From assembly GCF_000341085.1 (NCBI RefSeq), contig NZ_ANBA01000018.1, forward strand, positions 62,001 to 126,000: 64,000 nt of DNA, read 5' to 3'. This document shows, in pieces, positions 58,747 to 64,000 of this stretch. The translations under genes and the position numbers were made by a program. Below the pieces are notes generated by a model. The model ran no database searches. It worked only from the letters and a program-made list of their open reading frames with translations, and was not told the DNA's origin. This stretch comes from Nocardiopsis ganjiahuensis DSM 45031 (GTDB lineage Bacteria; Actinomycetota; Actinomycetes; Streptosporangiales; Streptosporangiaceae). The first letter of the stretch is position 1. Every line of letters starts with the position of its first letter.

Positions 58747-60605
58747 CGGACGGGTCCCCGGCCGAGGCCCTCCGGGGCCGTCGGCCGGGGCGCCCACTGC
58801 TCTGCCGCATCGGCGCGAACACCGCTCCGGGCCCCGAACTCCGCGAGCCCGGGGCCGAGGTCGTCGATCTGCGCGCCGCGGCCGGGCTCCCGTTCGAGGG
58901 GCCCGTCGAACGGATCGTGGTCCTCGCGGCGACCACGGCGGACCTGCGCGCGGCCGTCCCCCTCAGCGGTGCCCTGCCGCCGGCGGCGGAGATCAGGGTC
59001 GTGGTCACGGCCTCGGCCCCGCGTACCGGGCCGCCCTTCCCGCCGGTGCCCGGCCTGGGGCAGTGGGAGAGCCTGATCGACTTCCAGGTGGACCGCCTGC
59101 CGGAGCGGGGGTGGTCGTGCACGCTCGCCTTCACCGATCCGGTGGAGGTGCGGCTGGTGCTGGCGGCGGTGGCACGAGGGCTGGTGGGCGGCCGCCGGTG
59201 CCAGGAACCACCGCTGCCGGAGAACTCGCACACACCCCCGGCCGCCGGACCCACCTGGAGGGAACTGGGCCGCGCCGGCGCCCTCGCCGGTCGCTCCGCG
59301 CTGCTCGACCTCTCGGTGGGTGATGTTCCCGCTGTGGATGAGCGGGTGGTGAATCCGATGGGGTTCACGAGGGTTTCCAAGGCCGCGGTGGGGCGGTTGG
59401 TCTCGCGTGGTGGTCGGTGGGTGCTGGCCGTGGGCGGTGGGGTGCGTTGGCGGGTGCCGGAGGACGGTGCTGTGTCCGATGCGGTGGTGGCGGGTCTGCG
59501 TGATCTGCGTGCGGTGCGGGTGGAGTGGGGGCGGCACAGCGGTCCGGTGGCGGCGGTGCGCGTGGTGGCGAACCTGGCCGCGGCCGGCATCCCCCTGGTG
59601 AGCGGGACGGTGCCCCGCTGGGCCCGGTGTCTGGGAACGGAACTGTCGGACCTGATCTCCCATGCGCAGGAGCGGCAGATGGCTGACGCCCAACTGCGTG
59701 AGGAGCACAGTGTGCGGTTGCGGCGGGCGGCGCTGCGGCTGCACGGCCAGTACACGAGGGCCCGTGGTCTCGCTGCCCGTCAGGTCACTCCGGTCACTCC
59801 GGTCCCTCCGGAGCCTTCGGTGTCGGTGGTGTTGTGCACGCGTCGGCCGGAGATGGTCGGGTTCGCTCTGCGTCAGGTGGCGCGGCAGCGGGGTGTGGAC
59901 GTGCAGGCGGTGCTGGCGCTGCACGGGTTCGGGACGGATGCTCCGGGGGTGGCGGAGGCGGTGGCCGCCTATCGGGCCCGGGGCCGGGAGCTGGTGGTGT
60001 GGGAGCCGGATCCGGCGATGGTGCTCGGTTCGGTGTTGAACGGGGCGATCGCTCGGGCGAGCGGCACGTTGGTGGCCAAGATGGACGACGACGACTGGTC
60101 CGGGCCCGACCACCTGTCGGACCTGGTGCTGGCCCGCCGCTACTCCGGCGCCGACCTGGTCGGCACCATCGCCGCCTTCGTCTACCTGGAGCCCCTCGAC
60201 CGAACCGTCCGCCTGGCCGACACGACCGACGCCCTGCACCACAAGTCCGCCGGGGGCACCCTGCTGACGGACCGCAGGACGCTGGAGGAGACGGGCGGCT
60301 TCCAGGCGGTGCCCACGTCCGAGGACACGCTGCTGTTGGCCGAGATCCAGCGCATGGGCGGCCGCATCCACCGCGGCCACGGCTGCAACTACGTGCTCCG
60401 GCGCAAGGCGGCCGGGCACACGTGGGGCGTCGACGCCGGGTACTTCCTCCGGCTGTGCGGAGAGCGGCAGCTCCCGGGGTGGCGCCCCAGCGCCCTGCTG
60501 GAGCCCGACCCCGAGGACCTGCCCCCGACCGGACTGGCCGGGACCTGGAGAGATCTGACCGAACCCGTCGAGGGGCGGGGACACCCTGTGAGGGCGGTGC
60601 GGTGA
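58743..60605 (+). CDS. GT2-family glycosyltransferase with N-terminal extension, copy 1
   Basis: 620 residues from the GTG at 58743, overlapping the preceding stop. Residues about 1-345 form a conserved extension (LVGGRRCQ; GDVPAVDERVVNPMGFTRVSKAAVG; VEWGRHSGPVAAVR). The GT-A domain begins at about 350: PSVSVVLCTRRPEMVGFALRQVARQRGVDVQAVL and the metal/nucleotide-sugar DxD in VAKMDDDDWSGPDHLSDLVLARRYSGADLVG. Later TSEDTLLLAEIQRMGGRI supplies a catalytic-type ED pair. Cytoplasmic or membrane-associated; probably builds a cell-surface polysaccharide or teichoic-type polymer. Shares near-identical DNA blocks with the next gene. Confidence 0.85.
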   Translation: MTDGSPAEALRGRRPGRPLLCRIGANTAPGPELREPGAEVVDLRAAAGLPFEGPVERIVVLAATTADLRAAVPLSGALPPAAEIRVVVTASAPRTGPPFPPVPGLGQWESLIDFQVDRLPERGWSCTLAFTDPVEVRLVLAAVARGLVGGRRCQEPPLPENSHTPPAAGPTWRELGRAGALAGRSALLDLSVGDVPAVDERVVNPMGFTRVSKAAVGRLVSRGGRWVLAVGGGVRWRVPEDGAVSDAVVAGLRDLRAVRVEWGRHSGPVAAVRVVANLAAAGIPLVSGTVPRWARCLGTELSDLISHAQERQMADAQLREEHSVRLRRAALRLHGQYTRARGLAARQVTPVTPVPPEPSVSVVLCTRRPEMVGFALRQVARQRGVDVQAVLALHGFGTDAPGVAEAVAAYRARGRELVVWEPDPAMVLGSVLNGAIARASGTLVAKMDDDDWSGPDHLSDLVLARRYSGADLVGTIAAFVYLEPLDRTVRLADTTDALHHKSAGGTLLTDRRTLEETGGFQAVPTSEDTLLLAEIQRMGGRIHRGHGCNYVLRRKAAGHTWGVDAGYFLRLCGERQLPGWRPSALLEPDPEDLPPTGLAGTWRDLTEPVEGRGHPVRAVR

Positions 60606-62431
60606 TCGAGACGCTGTTGACCGGCGCGCTGCGGGCGCACGGAGCGGGGACGGCCCTGGTCGGCCACATGGGCGAGGGCAGCGCCGCGGCGGTCGAAGGG
60701 GTGGCGAAGGAGGCCGGGGTTCGGGCCCTGGACCTGGGTCCGGGCCGACCGGCGGCGGCCGGAGGGGCGGACCGGGCGGTCGACCTGGCCGTGCTCGTCG
60801 CGGCGACCACGGCGGACCTGCGCGCGGCCGTCCCACTGAGCGGCGGACTGCCGTCCGCGTCCGGGGTCGCGATCGCGGTCCTGGAGGCCGCGCCGCGCCC
60901 GAGCCCGCCGTTGCCCTCACCGCCGGGCCTGGGGCAGTGGACCGGCCTGCTGAGTTCACGGACACGCCGCCTGCCGGACCGGGGCTGGTGGTGGGAGTTC
61001 TCCTTCACCGACCCGGTCGAAACGGGAGAGGTACTGGCCGCCGTGGCACGAGGGCTGGTGGGCGGGCGCCGGAGTCCGGCGCCGCCCCCGCTCCCCAGTG
61101 CGTCGGACCGGTCCGCGGACGACCTGTCCTGGCGGCGTCTGGGCGCTCCGGGGACGGTGAACCGGACCGCCGGGTACCCCCGTCCGTCGGTGGGTGATGT
61201 TCCCGCTGTGGATGAGCGGGTGGTGAACCCGATGGGGTTCACGAGGGTTTCCAAGGCCGCGGTGGGTCAGTTGGTCTCGTGTGATGGCCGGTGGGTGCTG
61301 CTTGTGGGTGGCAAGGTGCGTTGGCGGGTGCCGGAGGACGGTGCTGTGTCCGATGCGGTGGTGGCGGGTCTGCGTGATCTGCGTGCGGTGCGGGTGGAGT
61401 GGGGCCGGCACAGCGGTCCGGTGGCGGCGGTGCGCACGGTGGCGAACCTGGCCGCGGCCGGTGTCCCGCTCGTGGGTGCCCGGCCGCCGGTGTGGGCGCG
61501 CCCCCTGGGCGAGGAACTCCACGACCTCCTCGCGTGGTCACGCGAGGAGGAACTGGCCGACGAGCTGCTGCGCGAGGAGCACAGTGTGCGGTTGCGGCGG
61601 GCGGCGCTGCGGCTGCACGGGCGGTACGCGCGGTGGTACGGCTCCGGGCCGGGCGCTCCTCCGGAGCCTTCGGTGTCGGTGGTGTTGTGCACGCGTCGGC
61701 CGGAGATGGTCGGGTTCGCCCTGCGACAGGTGGTCCGGCAGCGCGGCGTCGACGTGCAGGCGGTGCTGGCACTGCACGGGTTCGGGACGGACGCTCCGGG
61801 GGTGGCGGAGGCGGTGGCCGCCTATCGGGCCCGGGGTCGGGAGCTGGTGGTGTGGGAGCCGGACCCGGCCATGGTGCTCGGTTCGGTGTTGAACGGGGCG
61901 ATCGCTCGGGCGAGCGGCACGTTGGTGGCCAAGATGGACGACGACGACTGGTACGGGCCCGACCACCTGTCGGACCTGGTGCTGGCCCGCCGCTACTCCG
62001 GCGCCGACCTGGTCGGCAGCGCGACCGAGTACTACCACCTGGAACAGCTGGACCTCACCCTGCGGCGCACGATCCACTCCGAGCGCTTCGTCCGGCACGT
62101 GACCGGAGCCGGGATGCTGACCGACCGCACGGTTCTGGAGGAGGTCGGCGGCTTCCGACCGATGGGGCTCGGTGAGGACAACGCCCTTCTCGACGACCTG
62201 CGGGACGCGGGCGGTTCGATCTACCGCACCCACGGTCTGGGATGTGTCATCCGGCGCAGGAGGTCCGGTCACACCTGGCACGAGGACAGCGGCTACTTCC
62301 TGCGGGGGACCCAGCGCCAGTGGCACGGCTGGCGGCCCAGCGCGCTCCTGGAGTCCGACTCCGCCGACGTGCCGGGCCCGGTCCCCGGCACGAACACATC
62401 CGACACGACGACCTTCGGGAGCCGACGATGA
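60602..62431 (+). CDS. GT2-family glycosyltransferase with N-terminal extension, copy 2
   Basis: 609 residues from the GTG at 60602, which overlaps the previous stop in GTGA. Same plan as copy 1: extension with GDVPAVDERVVNPMGFTRVSKAAVGQLVS, GT-A domain at about 345 with PSVSVVLCTRRPEMVGFALRQV, DxD in VAKMDDDDWYGPDHLSDLVLARRYSGADLVG and a C-terminal LGEDNALLDDLRDAGG. The acceptor-side region after the DxD block diverges from copy 1, so the two probably act on different substrates. Overlaps the third gene (ATGA at 62428). Confidence 0.85.
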   Translation: MIETLLTGALRAHGAGTALVGHMGEGSAAAVEGVAKEAGVRALDLGPGRPAAAGGADRAVDLAVLVAATTADLRAAVPLSGGLPSASGVAIAVLEAAPRPSPPLPSPPGLGQWTGLLSSRTRRLPDRGWWWEFSFTDPVETGEVLAAVARGLVGGRRSPAPPPLPSASDRSADDLSWRRLGAPGTVNRTAGYPRPSVGDVPAVDERVVNPMGFTRVSKAAVGQLVSCDGRWVLLVGGKVRWRVPEDGAVSDAVVAGLRDLRAVRVEWGRHSGPVAAVRTVANLAAAGVPLVGARPPVWARPLGEELHDLLAWSREEELADELLREEHSVRLRRAALRLHGRYARWYGSGPGAPPEPSVSVVLCTRRPEMVGFALRQVVRQRGVDVQAVLALHGFGTDAPGVAEAVAAYRARGRELVVWEPDPAMVLGSVLNGAIARASGTLVAKMDDDDWYGPDHLSDLVLARRYSGADLVGSATEYYHLEQLDLTLRRTIHSERFVRHVTGAGMLTDRTVLEEVGGFRPMGLGEDNALLDDLRDAGGSIYRTHGLGCVIRRRRSGHTWHEDSGYFLRGTQRQWHGWRPSALLESDSADVPGPVPGTNTSDTTTFGSRR

Positions 62432-64000
62432 CGCTCGTCCAGAGCGGTCCTGTGCGGGCACCGGCCGTACCGCGCCCGCTCGTCCGCCGCAACGACTACT
62501 CGGTGTTGGAGCCGCCGCCGCTGGGGGAGTGGGAGCCCGAGCTGTCGGTGAGCGTGGTCGTCCCCGCCTACGGAGGGCAGGAGAAGCTGGACCTGACCCT
62601 GGCGTCGATGGCGGCGCAGAGCTACCCGGGCGACCTGACGGAGGTCGTGGTGGTGGACGACGGCAGCGATCCGGCGCTGCGGCTGCCCCCGATCCGTCCG
62701 GAGCACACCCGGATCGTGCCGAGCCTGCCCGGCGGCTGGGCACGCGGACACGCGGTGAACTCCGGTGCGGCGGCCTCCGAGGCCGACGTGCTGCTGTTCT
62801 TCGACGCGGACATGATCGCCTTCCGAGAGCACGTCGAGGCGCAGATGCGCTGGCACCACCTGGCCGACTACCTCGCCGTCACCGGCCACCTGCGCTGTGT
62901 CGACTACGCGCCCGGGGCGCTCGATCCGGCCCGGGTCCTCGACGCGGTGCGCCGGGGCGAACCGGAAGCACTGGCCGAGGGGCCGGGCGAGGAGCTGGAG
63001 TGGCTGCGCCGCGCCTACAAGCGGATGAACGGCCTGCGTTCCGCCGGCCACAAGGCGTTCCACTTCTTCATCGGCGGCAGCGGATCGGTGCGTCGCGAGT
63101 TCTTCGAGGAGTCCGGCGGGGCCGACTCCGACCTGGTCCTGGGCGAGGACACCCACCTGGGGTACCGGTTCGCCCAGAACGGGGCGGTGTTCGTCCCCGA
63201 GTCAGAGACCAGCAGCTGGCACCTGGGCCTCCCGCAGATGGAGAGCCGGAAGGAGGAAGGGGCCCGGTTCCGCCGCCCCTTCGTCGGCACCAGGCTCCCC
63301 CTCATCGGGTCTGGGCGCACCCTGCCCGGACGGCAGTGGCAGGTGCCCAGGGTCGAGGCGGTGGTCGACGCGACAGGGGCCCGGTTCGACGAGGTGGCGG
63401 CGACGGTGGACGCGCTGTTGACCGGTGAGGTGTGCGACCTGCGGGTCCAGCTGGTGGGTGAGTGGTGGCGGGTGACACCCGGGCGGCACGCGGTCCTGGA
63501 CGACCCGGCGGTGCACGTACGGCTCCTCCACGAGCACTACCGGTGCGAGCCGCGGGTGGAGTTCGTACAGGACGAGCCCGCGCCCGACCCGGACGTCCCC
63601 TTCCGACTGCTGATCACCCCCGGTCAGGCCCTGGCTCCTCATGGGGTGAGGCGGATGATCGCGCAGGCCGACGCGACGAACGCGGGGCTGGTGCGCGCCA
63701 CCGCACCCGGAGACGACCTGGGCGGGCCCCGGCTGGAGCGGGCCGCGGCCTTCGCCCGGGCACGGCGCCTGGGGGCGACGGAGGACGACCTGGACGCCGT
63801 GGTGGACGAGGTCTTCGGAGTGCACTGGCTCGACGGGGAGTCGGCGCTGTTCACACCGGAGAAGCCGGTGGAGGAACCCCCGCGGGACTGGCGGGCGCGG
63901 TTGGCACGGGCAGAGGCCCTGGCCGAGTCGCACCGGGCCCGGGCCGAGGGGCTGAAGAGCCGTTTCCGTTGGTTGACCGGGAGCCGCGTCGGCCGGCTCC
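62428..64000 (+). CDS. GT2-family glycosyltransferase, partial (runs off the window)
   Basis: At least 524 residues from the ATG at 62428; the frame stays open to the end of the window. GT-A domain: LSVSVVVPAYGGQEKLDLTLASMAAQSYP, VVVVDDGSDP, the DxD in LLFFDADMIAF, and the catalytic ED in LVLGEDTHLGYRF. A second domain follows (about 330-480: LLTGEVCDLRVQLVGEWWRVTPGRHAVLDDP), then a helical, Arg-rich stretch (RAEALAESHRARAEGLKSRFRWLTG) resembling the coiled-coil stems of polymer glycosyltransferases. It is a different GT2 subfamily from copies 1 and 2. Last visible member of the overlapping envelope-glycan operon. Confidence 0.85.
   Translation, partial: MTLVQSGPVRAPAVPRPLVRRNDYSVLEPPPLGEWEPELSVSVVVPAYGGQEKLDLTLASMAAQSYPGDLTEVVVVDDGSDPALRLPPIRPEHTRIVPSLPGGWARGHAVNSGAAASEADVLLFFDADMIAFREHVEAQMRWHHLADYLAVTGHLRCVDYAPGALDPARVLDAVRRGEPEALAEGPGEELEWLRRAYKRMNGLRSAGHKAFHFFIGGSGSVRREFFEESGGADSDLVLGEDTHLGYRFAQNGAVFVPESETSSWHLGLPQMESRKEEGARFRRPFVGTRLPLIGSGRTLPGRQWQVPRVEAVVDATGARFDEVAATVDALLTGEVCDLRVQLVGEWWRVTPGRHAVLDDPAVHVRLLHEHYRCEPRVEFVQDEPAPDPDVPFRLLITPGQALAPHGVRRMIAQADATNAGLVRATAPGDDLGGPRLERAAAFARARRLGATEDDLDAVVDEVFGVHWLDGESALFTPEKPVEEPPRDWRARLARAEALAESHRARAEGLKSRFRWLTGSRVGRL

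Overview
This is a high-GC actinomycete chromosome segment. Gene order mnmA / HAD phosphatase / MetE-like / ligA / gatC-gatA / gatB / ilvB-ilvN-ilvC / serA is the conserved actinobacterial block (the same families cluster around Rv3024c-Rv2996c in Mycobacterium tuberculosis). Gene content (HelR-type HelD, GGDEF-EAL proteins, LPxTG/LAxTG surface proteins, many candidate leaderless starts) fits a filamentous actinomycete; Nocardiopsis or a relative is my guess from overall character and is not proven by the sequence.

Layout. 1-7.5 kb: a membrane protein, then a four-gene, partly lower-GC operon resembling part of a conjugative type IV secretion apparatus (VirB6/TrbL-like channel protein, small membrane-anchored protein, lytic transglycosylase + NlpC/P60 protein, membrane-anchored protein). 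7.5-11.1 kb: thymidine kinase, a one-repeat voltage-gated cation channel, a tiny GntR-type regulator and two small unknown genes. 11.5-15.4 kb: an acyl-CoA dehydrogenase-thioesterase fusion gene broken by an internal deletion/frameshift, an MFS exporter and a divergent TetR regulator with an operator-like palindrome. 15.4-17.8 kb: helR, preceded by a near-perfect rifamycin-associated element (RAE) which also carries the -35 box of a divergent promoter driving a predicted ~80-nt terminated transcript. 17.9-29 kb: accessory genes, including a MerR regulator, an ABM monooxygenase, a NB-ARC/TPR (STAND) protein, a VanZ-like protein, a zeta-toxin-like protein with an altered P-loop (its N-terminal domain also occurs as a separate small gene), and a DUF695 protein.

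29-41 kb: housekeeping block (mnmA, DedA-like, HAD phosphatase, MetE-like, ligA, a membrane GGDEF-EAL protein, a lipoprotein, gatC, gatA) and a lincosamide-nucleotidyltransferase-like gene. 41.2-47.2 kb: four consecutive thioester (TQXA) surface proteins with sortase signals and similar promoter motifs, inserted between gatCA and gatB; the fourth has lost the thioester cysteine. 47.4-52.2 kb: gatB, then a PAS-GGDEF-EAL protein behind a perfect BldD-box palindrome and a translationally coupled upstream mini-ORF. 52.3-58.1 kb: ilvBNC with a textbook leader-peptide attenuator, then serA. 58.3-64 kb: a small membrane protein and three overlapping GT2 glycosyltransferase genes (the last runs off the window), the first two sharing near-identical DNA blocks.

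Together the right half combines branched-chain amino acid and serine synthesis, Gln-tRNA amidation and c-di-GMP signalling with surface-protein and envelope-glycan genes. The left half is accessory: partial conjugation functions, antibiotic tolerance and possible defence genes. No tRNA, rRNA, CRISPR array or insertion sequence was recognised.
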